Made by a program: the position numbers and the translations under genes
Shown: piece by piece, positions 14,627-20,558 of the stretch
How the letters are laid out: each line of letters starts with the position of its first letter
How positions within the stretch are numbered: the stretch's first letter is position 1
Source of the DNA: PHAA01 sp964584415
GTDB lineage: Bacteria; Bacillota; Syntrophomonadia; Syntrophomonadales; Syntrophomonadaceae
DNA: 21,747 nucleotides
Direction: 5' to 3'
NCBI GenBank assembly: GCA_964584415.1
Contig: CAZOZX010000030.1
Span: forward strand, 1-21,747
The notes under the pieces: generated by a model
Database searches by the model: none
Told to the model about the DNA's origin: nothing
The model's input: the letters and a program-made list of their open reading frames with translations, nothing else

Positions 14627-15629
14627 CTGACTGTGCCTCCTTTGCCCCGGTTGGTTTGGGTTTATAAGGACTGGCTTTGTTCTTATTGATCCTCTTCAGG
14701 TTCAGGTTGTCATACTTGTCACGAAGATTGCGGGGACTTAGTATATTGGCGCACCAAAAGGGATCAGCCTGGGAGAACAGGATAACCTCCCTGACTTCAT
14801 CAGGAGGATGCTCGTCCAACCTGATAATATAATCCATGATGGTTGACCACTTCTGCAGATCAGGCATCTTATAACGAGGCAGGTTCTCCCTGATTTTCAA
14901 TAAGAGCAATTGTGACAGCTGAAACTCGATGGAATCGAGGCAATATTTCTTTCTTTCTTTATCTTTCTTTAATACTGTCTTTAGGGTGGGCGCAATATCC
15001 GGTTCCTCAGGGGCTGACGGCTGGTTGAAGGTCATATCATCGTATGACCCCTCTGTCATACCATGGTATGACTGTAAACCATCATTTCCGAACAAGCCTC
15101 CCTGGTTGAAGGTCATATCATCATATGACCCCTCGGGTTCAGGCATCATATCTTCCGGCCCATCTGCCAGTCCCACATCGATGTCCTCATAGGTCTCTTC
15201 TTCATGCATCGCAGTCAGGTCGATCTGCCCTGCCGGGGTGCATTTGAATACCCCATGGAGCTGGTTGGCAGCCAGGGCAGTCAGATCGATGCAGCGAGGA
15301 TCCCACTGGGTTGGATCGGCCACGAGAGCATAGACTGTGGTTATCCCCGTGGCATGGACCAGGCGGCGGATGATGTGCTTGCTGACCAGGGCGGCAATCT
15401 GCCGGGATATATTCTGCCGGCTGGTGCCGCAGGCGGCTGAGAAGTCGCTCAGGGAAATGGCATCATAATTACGATTCCAGCCAAAGGTGCGGCGGATGAT
15501 GAAATGGCAGATATGAAACTGGGTGCGGTTCAAGTCAGCCAGCGCCAGAGCCTCCAATATTATGTGGGCAACCCGGGCATATGGATTCTTGCGGTCCATC
15601 ACCAAACTCAGGTCATCAAATTCCGCCAC
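14592..15629 (-). CDS. Phage replication protein O-like initiator containing its own putative origin
   Basis: Origin-binding initiator of phage type. Residues 1-105 match the O N-terminal winged-helix domain: FHICHFIIRRTFGWNRNYDA then ISLSDFSAACGTSRQNISRQ. The middle (about 140-215) is acidic and low-complexity, with GSYDDMTFNQ repeated at 167-176 and 194-203 and a related QSYHGMTEG between them. This part is encoded by the DNA iterons described separately. The C-terminus (225-345) is probably the helicase or loader interaction region and is not recognised. The start is GTG, 7 bases after AAGGGGG, sharing one base with the stop of the preceding small gene. It is followed by the DnaC-type gene with a 35-base overlap. 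Lambda O likewise contains its origin within the coding sequence. Confidence 0.87.
   Translation of the reverse strand: MAEFDDLSLVMDRKNPYARVAHIILEALALADLNRTQFHICHFIIRRTFGWNRNYDAISLSDFSAACGTSRQNISRQIAALVSKHIIRRLVHATGITTVYALVADPTQWDPRCIDLTALAANQLHGVFKCTPAGQIDLTAMHEEETYEDIDVGLADGPEDMMPEPEGSYDDMTFNQGGLFGNDGLQSYHGMTEGSYDDMTFNQPSAPEEPDIAPTLKTVLKKDKERKKYCLDSIEFQLSQLLLLKIRENLPRYKMPDLQKWSTIMDYIIRLDEHPPDEVREVILFSQADPFWCANILSPRNLRDKYDNLNLKRINKNKASPYKPKPTGAKEAQSDDDHEYDFFFK
14941..14984. other. A+T-rich, purine/pyrimidine-skewed tract, predicted DNA-unwinding element
   Basis: About 80 percent A+T, with repeated TTTC units on the plus strand (so a purine run on the gene-sense strand). It lies 46 bp past the nearest iteron in the direction of transcription, the same order of iterons then A+T-rich region as in the lambda origin. 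It encodes the Lys-rich stretch near residues 217-230 of the initiator. Confidence 0.55.
15031..15129. other. Three 18-bp dyad iterons: putative lambda-type replication origin
   Basis: Three copies of GTCATA-YCATSR-TATGAC lie at 15031-15048, 15055-15072 and 15112-15129. Each is a dyad with 6-bp arms; the middle one, GTCATACCATGGTATGAC, is a perfect 18-bp palindrome. The outer two sit inside a 33-bp direct repeat (15021-15053 and 15102-15134) with one mismatch. They fall in the coding sequence of an O-type initiator and next to an A+T-rich tract. Origin function is inferred from this analogy with lambda. Confidence 0.7.
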
Positions 15630-15835
15630 TACTCTACCCCCTTGACGACGAAGTCATGGCCGGGGTCAAAGTTTTTGAGGGACAGGCAGATTTGCTGCGC
15701 CTTCTGGTAATCGCTGCAGCTGCAAATGGGATAGAACCTTCCGGTACGCCGGTTCCAGCCCCCGATCCGGTATTTGTTTCCCTCCATCTTGACTATCCAG
15801 TCCCAAAGGGGATCTTCACTGTACACGGTTTTCAT
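15629..15835 (-). CDS. Small Cys-containing protein of unknown function, paralogue of the preceding gene
   Basis: A 68-aa protein that I do not recognise. It shares with the preceding 80-aa protein the pattern W-I-K-x-(E/D)-G-x3-Y-x5-RR, then F-x2-(I/L)-CSC-x2-Y-x2-A-x2-IC-x-S-(L/M)-(K/R), so the two are tandem duplicates. The compact beta-rich look (MEGNKYRIGGWNRRTGRFYP) suggests a small single-domain fold. Its ATG overlaps the upstream stop codon in ATGA, and an AAGGAGG lies about 12 bases upstream. Its TAG shares a base with the GTG of the initiator gene, so all three are probably co-translated. It sits where phages often keep small recombination or replication accessory genes. Function is unknown. 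Confidence 0.75.
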   Translation of the reverse strand: MKTVYSEDPLWDWIVKMEGNKYRIGGWNRRTGRFYPICSCSDYQKAQQICLSLKNFDPGHDFVVKGVE

Positions 15836-16074
15836 TGCAGATAAAAGCCTCCTTCACAGTACTCCAGAATCCTCGGATCCGGGATGGCACACCTCATGGA
15901 CTTGCATATGACGTCGGCCTGGTCATAAAATTCACAGCTGCAGAGCACGCTAAAACCATTATTTCGTCGACTGTAAAAGCACACCAAATACTCGCAGCCG
16001 TCCCACTTGATCATCCAGTACTGACCGCGGCTTATGGCCACGGCCTCTTTTGAACTGGTCCTGCCCTTGGACAA
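15832..16074 (-). CDS. Small Cys-containing protein of unknown function, tandem paralogue
   Basis: An 80-aa unrecognised protein with the core YWMIKWDGCEYLVCFYSRRN then FSVLCSCEFYDQADVICKSM, matching the next gene's product along about 45 residues. The start is TTG, with GGAGG spaced 7 bases upstream, which decides it over other codons. It follows the XRE regulator by 27 bases and overlaps the next gene by 4 bases. Conserved cysteines (CSC and the later IC) could bind metal, but there is no full four-ligand pattern. Second gene of the phage-like replication operon. Confidence 0.75.
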   Translation of the reverse strand: MSKGRTSSKEAVAISRGQYWMIKWDGCEYLVCFYSRRNNGFSVLCSCEFYDQADVICKSMRCAIPDPRILEYCEGGFYLQ

Positions 16075-16101
16075 TCTATCGCCTCCACTTCCAATCTTGC
16101 G

Positions 16102-16308
16102 TCACCGCAGTGCGGTTTCGTCATCATAGAAAATCTCTTCGACCGGTACCCCCAGCAGGCCCGCGGCCTTGATCGCTATCCAGGCGGCTGCTTCATGTTT
16201 GTTGTTCTCGATTTTGGACAGGTGGGTCCGTGTGATTCCCAGTCCCCGGGCCAGTTGGGCCTGGGTAATTCCCCTAGATCGACGTTTTTCGGCTAAACAA
16301 TTCGACAT
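16102..16308 (-). CDS. Cro/CI-type XRE HTH regulator of the phage-like module
   Basis: A 68-aa single-domain DNA-binding protein: LAEKRRSRGITQAQLARGLG then ITRTHLSKIENNKHEAAAW, a textbook XRE helix-turn-helix, ending just after the fold. Such minimal proteins in phages and conjugative elements act as Cro-like repressors or activators. ATG 16308 lies behind a long AAAGGGGGGAG ribosome site. It is the first gene of the minus-strand operon leading to the initiator, so it probably controls its own promoter. The 20-bp near-palindrome 83 bases upstream of its start is a candidate target. Confidence 0.88.
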   Translation of the reverse strand: MSNCLAEKRRSRGITQAQLARGLGITRTHLSKIENNKHEAAAWIAIKAAGLLGVPVEEIFYDDETALR

Positions 16309-16358
16309 GCTTTCTCCCCCCTTTCACAAATTTTCCTATTCTGTATATTAATACTTAT

Positions 16359-16364
16359 ATTATA
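16359..16364 (-). promoter_or_regulatory. Possible -10 box of the phage-like replication operon
   Basis: A perfect TATAAT on the minus strand 50 bases upstream of the XRE ATG, within A+T-rich DNA. The only -35-like sequence, TTGCCC (16390-16385), is 20 bases away, too far for normal sigma-A spacing, so the promoter may need an activator. Confidence 0.4.
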
Positions 16365-16390
16365 GGGTTCCTTATTAAACGATTGGGCAA

Positions 16391-16410
16391 ATGTGTCATA
16401 TATTACACAT
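16391..16410. promoter_or_regulatory. 20-bp near-perfect palindrome, candidate operator
   Basis: ATGTGTCATATATTACACAT is symmetric at nine of ten base pairs. Its centre is near -48 relative to the start predicted from the TATAAT at 16359-16364, a position used by activators or by repressors of a nearby promoter. Confidence 0.6.
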
Positions 16411-16752
16411 AAAAAAGATAGTCGGAAAATGCAGAATACTGGGAAAGGGCTTAGAGCGACCGGCTCGGGTACCGTTGAGACCAGAGGTTGTGAAAATGTA
16501 CTGCGCGCTTTTGCAGAAGTGGTGGGAATCGGACAGGAGTGATGGGTGGGCAGTGGGCAAAAATACTGCACAGGCGTGCAGGTGCGTGAGGGGTCGAACG
16601 GCAGCTTTTTTGTCAATGGTACGCTTCAAAATCCTTACGATTAAGGTAAGGTCATTTCCATAGGCTGGCATTCATGACGCCATTCCACAAAATGTGTCGA
16701 ACCGGGAGCGGCCCTGTTTTTACGCTCGGCCGGTTCAGCTTTCAGGCAGAGT

Positions 16753-16779
16753 CAGGCAGAGGGACGGTTCTGTTGCCTG
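16753..16779. repeat. Dispersed repeat with inverted ends, copy 1
   Basis: Reads CAGGCAGAGGGACGGTTCTG followed by TTGCCTG: 6-bp inverted ends around a GGGACGGTTCTG core. A second copy at 20412-20438 differs by one base. The form is that of REP-type intergenic repeats. Confidence 0.7.
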
Positions 16780-16810
16780 TTACAAGCAGGGGGTGGGCTG
16801 TAGACCACGG

Positions 16811-16877
16811 TGTCATGCTGAGCGCAGCGAAGCATCTGGTCGAGATCCTTCGTCACCTTCGGCTCCTCTGGATGACA
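16811..16877. repeat. 67-base imperfect inverted repeat, intergenic REP-like element
   Basis: Begins TGTCATGCTGAGCGCAGCGA and ends CTCCTCTGGATGACA. The two halves are imperfect inverted copies (TGTCAT..AGCATCT against AGATCCT..ATGACA) that would fold into one long hairpin. Elements of this type (ATGACA ends, a GCGAAG-rich body) are scattered in many bacterial genomes. Only one copy is in this window. Confidence 0.6.
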
Positions 16878-16943
16878 GAACTGGCTCCGTCGATCCAACC
16901 ATTCGGAATTTCCTAATAGTTGGAACAAGATGAATGCGGGATT

Positions 16944-16972
16944 AAAAAAAGCACCTGCTGGGCAGGCGCTTG
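16944..16972 (-). terminator. Rho-independent terminator of the DUF1801 gene
   Basis: On the minus strand AAGCGCCTG-CCCAG-CAGGTGCTT forms a 9-bp stem (one G-U pair) followed by a run of T, 30 bases after the stop codon of the DUF1801 gene. Confidence 0.85.
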
Positions 16973-17001
16973 ATTAAATAGCTATATCGTGACCTATTTA
17001 T

Positions 17002-17379
17002 TTATTTCCGCCAGAATGTTTTGGTGTCGGCCTTATCCATGATATTGAACTCGATAATTCGCTCCAGCAATGAATAATCCACCGGGCTTTCCCACTTGAT
17101 ATGCAGCAGCATCTTGGTGTGATCATAGCCAGCCTGCACGATTTGATCGGAAAAATGAAGGATACCGGCCCGCTCCGGGGATACCGCCAGGTGATGTTTG
17201 GCTACGCTGAAGCCGATGATAAATGTACCATGATCGGTAAACATGGGCTGTTTCCAGGCAATCCTGGGCACCAGCTTCGGAAATCTCGTGGTTACCCAGC
17301 TCAGGACCTCTTCGGTCCGGGCCCGGTGCTGCGGATCAGTTATGCGCGCTAAATACTCTGCGAATACATCCATGGGCAT
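17002..17379 (-). CDS. DUF1801-family protein (YdhG-like)
   Basis: A 125-aa soluble protein of the DUF1801/YdhG family, sometimes annotated as an intracellular iron chaperone by analogy with frataxin-like folds; the biochemical role is uncertain. Typical elements are an N-terminal helix MDVFAEYLARITDP, the core RIAWKQPMFTDHGTFIIGFS, HHLAVSPERAGI and the end HIKWESPVDYSLLERIIEFN. Two ATGs two codons apart follow repeated AGGAGG units; either may be the start. It has its own strong terminator downstream and is separated by 171 bases from the macro-domain gene, so it is probably monocistronic or the second gene of a short unit. Confidence 0.85.
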   Translation of the reverse strand: MPMDVFAEYLARITDPQHRARTEEVLSWVTTRFPKLVPRIAWKQPMFTDHGTFIIGFSVAKHHLAVSPERAGILHFSDQIVQAGYDHTKMLLHIKWESPVDYSLLERIIEFNIMDKADTKTFWRK

Positions 17380-17443
17380 GCCTCCTCCTGTTTCCTCCTC
17401 CTTTATTGTATCCCAAATAGCGGCTGAGGCTGCATAATGATAA

Positions 17444-17469
17444 GGGAGAGCCTACTATGGCTCCCCCCT
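17444..17469 (-). terminator. Possible terminator after the macro-domain gene
   Basis: On the minus strand GGGGGAGCC-ATAGTA-GGCTCTCCC makes a fully paired 9-bp stem with one G-U pair, followed by TTATCATTAT. The T-tail is weak. It lies 80-105 bases past the macro-domain stop codon. Confidence 0.45.
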
Positions 17470-17550
17470 GTCCTGTCTGGCTGTGTAAAATAGCCTCCCG
17501 CTTTAATTCTTCTTCCCTTTCCGGTTCTTGTAGTCGGCATCAATGCGGGC

Positions 17551-18072
17551 TTAGTCGTCGATATATTTCTCAATATCCTTAAACAGTTTCTGGCTGAAGG
17601 CCAGGGCCTGTTTATCGAAGACCACCAGGTAAACGGTCATATCGTGTTCGAGCAGGAATTCGGTGATGGCCGCGGTCGCCACTTTCAGGGCCTGGTCCTT
17701 GGGATACCCGTAGATACCGGCTGAGATCAGGGGAAAGGCGATCGACTCGCATTTATGCTGGGCGGCCAGGGCCAGGGAGTTGGCATAACAGGAACGCAGC
17801 AGGGCGGGCTCGTTATGTTTGCCGTCCTGCCAGATGGGGCCCACGGTATGGATTATGTATTTGGCGGGGAGGTTGTAGCCGCTGGTGATCACCGCTTGGC
17901 CGGTGGGGCAGCCCCCGATCCGGTCGCACTCAGCCTGCAGCTGCCGGCTGCCGGCTGCATTGAAAATGGCTCCGCACACTCCCCCGCCCATTTTCAGAGC
18001 TGAGTTGGCGGCGTTGACGATGGCGTCGACCTTCATGGTGGTGATATCGTTGCGGACGATTTGAAACGGCAT
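17551..18072 (-). CDS. Macro-domain protein, O-acetyl-ADP-ribose deacetylase / ADP-ribosyl hydrolase (MacroD-like)
   Basis: A 173-aa single macro domain that should bind ADP-ribose and hydrolyse O-acetyl-ADP-ribose or remove ADP-ribose from proteins. Family signatures are VDAIVNAANSAL (N20, N23), MGGGVCGAIF at 28-37 (the flexible catalytic loop), YIIHTVGPIW at 72-81 and FPLISAGIYGYP at 113-124, the phosphate-binding loop. N20, N23 and the GGGV loop are the catalytic features of the MacroD/YmdB class, so an active enzyme is expected. The ATG follows repeated GAGGAGGAGG. It is close to the MBL hydrolase gene upstream (34 bases), so the two may share a transcript. No ADP-ribosyltransferase partner is present in the window. 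Confidence 0.93.
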   Translation of the reverse strand: MPFQIVRNDITTMKVDAIVNAANSALKMGGGVCGAIFNAAGSRQLQAECDRIGGCPTGQAVITSGYNLPAKYIIHTVGPIWQDGKHNEPALLRSCYANSLALAAQHKCESIAFPLISAGIYGYPKDQALKVATAAITEFLLEHDMTVYLVVFDKQALAFSQKLFKDIEKYIDD

Positions 18073-18106
18073 AGTGCATCCTCCTCCTCTGATTGGGCAG
18101 CTGGAA

Positions 18107-18859
18107 CTATACTCTCCTCGCTATTTCTGCAATGCGCTGTACGGCGTCGCCATGGAACAGACCACCATGATAGCAAACAACTTTTTCTATTTCATAATGG
18201 CCTAACTTCTTCAGTGAAGCTGCCGCAGCGGCCTTATCCAGAATAGTAAATTCAGGACACTTCTCCAGAGACCCATCCATCACCTGGAGGATATCTCCGG
18301 CAATCAGCAACTTCCACTTATTAAGATAATAAGTCATATGTCCAGGTGTATGACCAGGCGTATAAATACAGGTGATTCCACCGCAGAAGGGAAGAACTTC
18401 ACCATCCTCTATGGTTTTATCCACATTGGCTTTGAACATCCGATAGCTCTTCTTAAGATTTTCGGTTAGGGTTGATAATTGCTCACGGGCTGCCCCCGTC
18501 ATTGAACCGGCGGCTGCTTCCATTTGCTTTAGGCGAACAGGAGGCAGGTCGCACTCGATATATGGTCTTTCTTCTTGGTGGGCCATCAGCATTATTTCTG
18601 ATTCAGCTTCATGAATGATTTGGGACAGGCTTCCGATATGGTCCATATCAGCATGGGTAATCAGTATTTTATTCAGTCTGTCAAAGGGAACACCGGTGGC
18701 GGCGGCAGTCTCACGAAACATTTTGGCCATGCCCGGCAAGCCCGCATCAAACAGTACAACATCCTGTTCGTCCCAGACAATCACGGGGCTGATTACCCCC
18801 GGTCCATTAGCCAGGGCAGCTTTCAATTCCAGCATTTCGACATTATTGAATAGTCTCAT
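18107..18859 (-). CDS. MBL-fold metallohydrolase (glyoxalase II/lactonase-like)
   Basis: Metal-dependent hydrolase of the metallo-beta-lactamase superfamily. Ligand motifs are ITHADMDHIGS (H-x-D-x-D-H; the Asp in place of the second His of the usual HxHxDH is a known variant), TPGHTPGHMTYY, LLIAGDIL and near the C-terminus VVCYHGG. GLPGMAKMF and VVLFDAG precede the first motif. A start four codons upstream (18871) overlaps the ribosome site itself. The ATG at 18859, 5 bases after GGAGG, is the better start, giving 250 aa beginning MRLFNNVEML. It lies just upstream of the macro-domain gene on the same strand. The substrate cannot be deduced. Confidence 0.9.
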   Translation of the reverse strand: MRLFNNVEMLELKAALANGPGVISPVIVWDEQDVVLFDAGLPGMAKMFRETAAATGVPFDRLNKILITHADMDHIGSLSQIIHEAESEIMLMAHQEERPYIECDLPPVRLKQMEAAAGSMTGAAREQLSTLTENLKKSYRMFKANVDKTIEDGEVLPFCGGITCIYTPGHTPGHMTYYLNKWKLLIAGDILQVMDGSLEKCPEFTILDKAAAAASLKKLGHYEIEKVVCYHGGLFHGDAVQRIAEIARRV

Positions 18860-19055
18860 TTCATCCTCCATTCATTTTTGGGAAGAGGAATTCATAAACC
18901 AACGATTCGATACATTTTACTGTTATTAATAAAACGCCCCTATATGTTTATTACCATATTAAGATGCGGATTACCATGCCCACCGTAATAAAATACTCTG
19001 TATCTCAAATAGCGCATATAGAAACACCTGGCACTAGTCCTGCCGTTAAGTCAGT

Positions 19056-19805
19056 CTATTTCTCGGCCACTACGATCAGCCGCCGCGATTTCTCTCTATC
19101 ATAGGGGGCCATGTCTAACCCGCCATATAAATGCACCCTGCTGAACCCGGCCTGGCTAAGGAGCGATCGGTATTCATCATCGAGAATGATTTTCAGGCGG
19201 ACGCTGTGGGTCTCCATCTCGTCCCGCCGTGAGCTGTGATAGATATCGAGATAATGGAAGATCTGCATTCCGTCCTCCACGTCGCGGACGAAAACCCGGG
19301 AGAAATTGTTATGGTTCACGATCAGATCGAAACGGTACTTATCCTGTAAGGTGAGATGGGTGGTCCCCTGGGTCATGACCAGGATGCCTTTATCATTCAA
19401 GCGGCCGCGGATGGAATTAAACGCGGTGAGCAGGTCTTCGCGGGTAAGCATGTGAGCTATGGACTGGTTCATGCACAGGATAGCGTCGAACTTGCGGCCC
19501 CAGGCTTTCTCCAGGTACCGGTAGTCGGCTGCTTTGGTGGTCACCTTCAGACCTTTCCGGGCCAGGTTGCGGTGGCAGATGGTGAGCATCGCCTCGGAGT
19601 AATCGCTGCCCCGTACATTCAAACCCATCCGGGCCAGGAAAATGAGGTGGGGCCCGGTGCCGCAGGCGCAGTCCAGGACGGTTTGGATTCTGTATTTATA
19701 GACAACCTTCTTTAAGAAGTCTTGTTCGCTCGCAAGGATATTGGTCAGCGCTCCGTATTTATCGTAGCTTTCGGCCCATTGGGCATATTCGTCGGGCAAA
19801 TCCAT
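19056..19805 (-). CDS. Class I SAM-dependent methyltransferase
   Basis: A 249-aa methyltransferase with motif I VLDCACGTGPH at 43-53, an acidic GSDYS at 66-70 (D68), FDAILCMNQSIAHM (about 105-118) as the post-motif II region, and GILVMTQGTTHL (about 139-150) in the motif III position. The layout and the ending LSQAGFSRVHLYGG then RRLIVVAEK resemble glycine/sarcosine N-methyltransferase-like and other small-molecule enzymes, but the substrate is unknown. ATG 19805 lies 7 bases after AAGGAGGAGG. It is monocistronic as far as seen, with 184 bases before the MBL gene. Confidence 0.9.
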   Translation of the reverse strand: MDLPDEYAQWAESYDKYGALTNILASEQDFLKKVVYKYRIQTVLDCACGTGPHLIFLARMGLNVRGSDYSEAMLTICHRNLARKGLKVTTKAADYRYLEKAWGRKFDAILCMNQSIAHMLTREDLLTAFNSIRGRLNDKGILVMTQGTTHLTLQDKYRFDLIVNHNNFSRVFVRDVEDGMQIFHYLDIYHSSRRDEMETHSVRLKIILDDEYRSLLSQAGFSRVHLYGGLDMAPYDREKSRRLIVVAEK

Positions 19806-19865
19806 AACAAAGCCTCCTCCTTAATATATATGCGGTGGCCGGGCAATCCTGAAGCTGATAATATT

Positions 19866-19901
19866 AAAAGGGCCATGCTCCATAAATGAAACACAGCCCT
19901 T
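19866..19901 (-). terminator. Possible terminator after the Ig-like protein gene
   Basis: On the minus strand AAGGGC and GCCCTT form a 6-bp stem, with two inner mismatches and a long loop, followed by TTAATATT. It lies 45-80 bases past the stop codon of the Ig-like gene. It is weaker than the other terminators here. Confidence 0.4.
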
Positions 19902-19946
19902 AACGGCGGTTCTAGGGTTGGGCCGGGCCCGAACCAACCGGGCGGC

Positions 19947-20315
19947 TTATTCCTGCGGGGTTACTGAACGCCGGGTCCTGAATCTGATAGTAATGGTTTC
20001 TCCCAGGGTGTTGCCATTGTTGGCGGTCAGGCCGGGCAGTATCACCAGGCGATAATCGGTTGAAGGCCTCAGGGTGTTTATGGGTCTGATGTAGATATTG
20101 CGGCGCAATGCAAAGACGCCAGAGCGGGTGACGTTGATGCCAACGCTGGTGGTGCCCCGGAAAAGCCTGAACTGGGTGCGGTTGTTAGTCCATACCGTAT
20201 CATCCACGACATTGAGGGTGAACCTGGTTATGATCCTGGGGGTGAGGGATACCCCGGTTGCCCCATTGCGTGGGGATGAGCTGACGAAATCAAGAGGATT
20301 GTTTCCGTTCGGCAA
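19947..20315 (-). CDS. Small bacterial Ig-like domain protein (SbsA/Big_5 type)
   Basis: About 122 aa with one Ig-like domain of the SbsA/Big_5 type: SSSPRNGATGVSLTPRIITR then FTLNVV, with the typical pattern 'P-x-x-G-A-x-x-V'; RPSTDYRLVI and NTLGETITIRFRTR are the expected later strands. There is no signal peptide, membrane segment or cell-wall anchor, which is odd for a domain normally found in large surface proteins. It may be a separate domain with its own role or a fragment. An earlier in-frame TTG (20324) abuts AAAGGAG directly and cannot be used, but the TTG at 20315 is 9 bases from it, so I place the start there. The gene diverges from the TPR gene. Confidence 0.75.
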   Translation of the reverse strand: MPNGNNPLDFVSSSPRNGATGVSLTPRIITRFTLNVVDDTVWTNNRTQFRLFRGTTSVGINVTRSGVFALRRNIYIRPINTLRPSTDYRLVILPGLTANNGNTLGETITIRFRTRRSVTPQE

Positions 20316-20411
20316 AATATTCAACTCCTTTCGCGAAATAATGGGTAAATGTTAAACCGATGTACTATATGCAAAATCCTCCCAATTGGTGCATCCGAAG
20401 ACAGGCCAGGC

Positions 20412-20438
20412 CAGGCAGAGGGACGGTTCTGCTGCCTG
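20412..20438. repeat. Dispersed repeat with inverted ends, copy 2
   Basis: CAGGCAG and CTGCCTG are perfect 7-bp inverted ends around the same GGGACGGTTCTG core as copy 1, with a single base difference over 27 bases. A partial inverted copy lies after the TPR gene at 21693-21705. Confidence 0.7.
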
Positions 20439-20518
20439 CTGTTGCCTGTTTTATGTCAGCATTTCCGTACCATTGACACCTTCGACATTTCCGCCATTTC
20501 CATGAGAGGATGCAAATG

Positions 20519-20527
20519 TGCTATTAT
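20519..20527 (+). promoter_or_regulatory. Possible extended -10 promoter of the TPR gene
   Basis: TGCTATTAT (TGn plus TATTAT, five of six consensus bases) on the plus strand, 32 bases before the chosen ATG. No -35 is evident at 17 bases. Confidence 0.35.
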
Positions 20528-20558
20528 GTTCGCAGCAATCCAAAGGAAGGTAGCCGGC

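Larger units (their letters stand above)
16411..17001. other. 590-base gene-free interval with dispersed repeats
   Basis: No coding frame has a ribosome site and a plausible product. It holds a small inverted repeat CCTTAC/GTAAGG (16633-16651), one copy of the GGGACGGTTCTG repeat, the longer repeat at 16811-16877 and, at its right edge, the terminator of the DUF1801 gene. It looks like a boundary where repeats have accumulated at the end of the phage-like module. Confidence 0.6.
20325..20558. other. Divergent intergenic region with a dispersed repeat
   Basis: Separates the Ig-like gene (minus) from the TPR gene (plus). It contains repeat copy 2 (20412-20438) preceded by tandem AGGCC units, and an extended -10-like TGCTATTAT at 20519-20527, 32 bases before the TPR start. 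The frame of the TPR gene is open through this region, but the ribosome site at 20543-20550 argues that translation begins at 20559. Confidence 0.55.

Noticed and set aside
15021..15134. CRISPR-like repeats
   Set aside because: Only two 33-bp direct copies plus one related palindrome, inside a coding sequence with unequal spacing and no spacers. An iteron origin explains them better.
16396..16671. Small open frames on both strands right of the palindrome (80-107 aa)
   Set aside because: They overlap each other on both strands, lack ribosome sites and cross the candidate operator, with no recognisable domain.
20349..20558. Longer N-terminus of the TPR protein
   Set aside because: The extra 70 residues are translated from a dispersed repeat, and no ribosome site is seen at the upstream ATG, while AAAGGAAGG supports the start at 20559.
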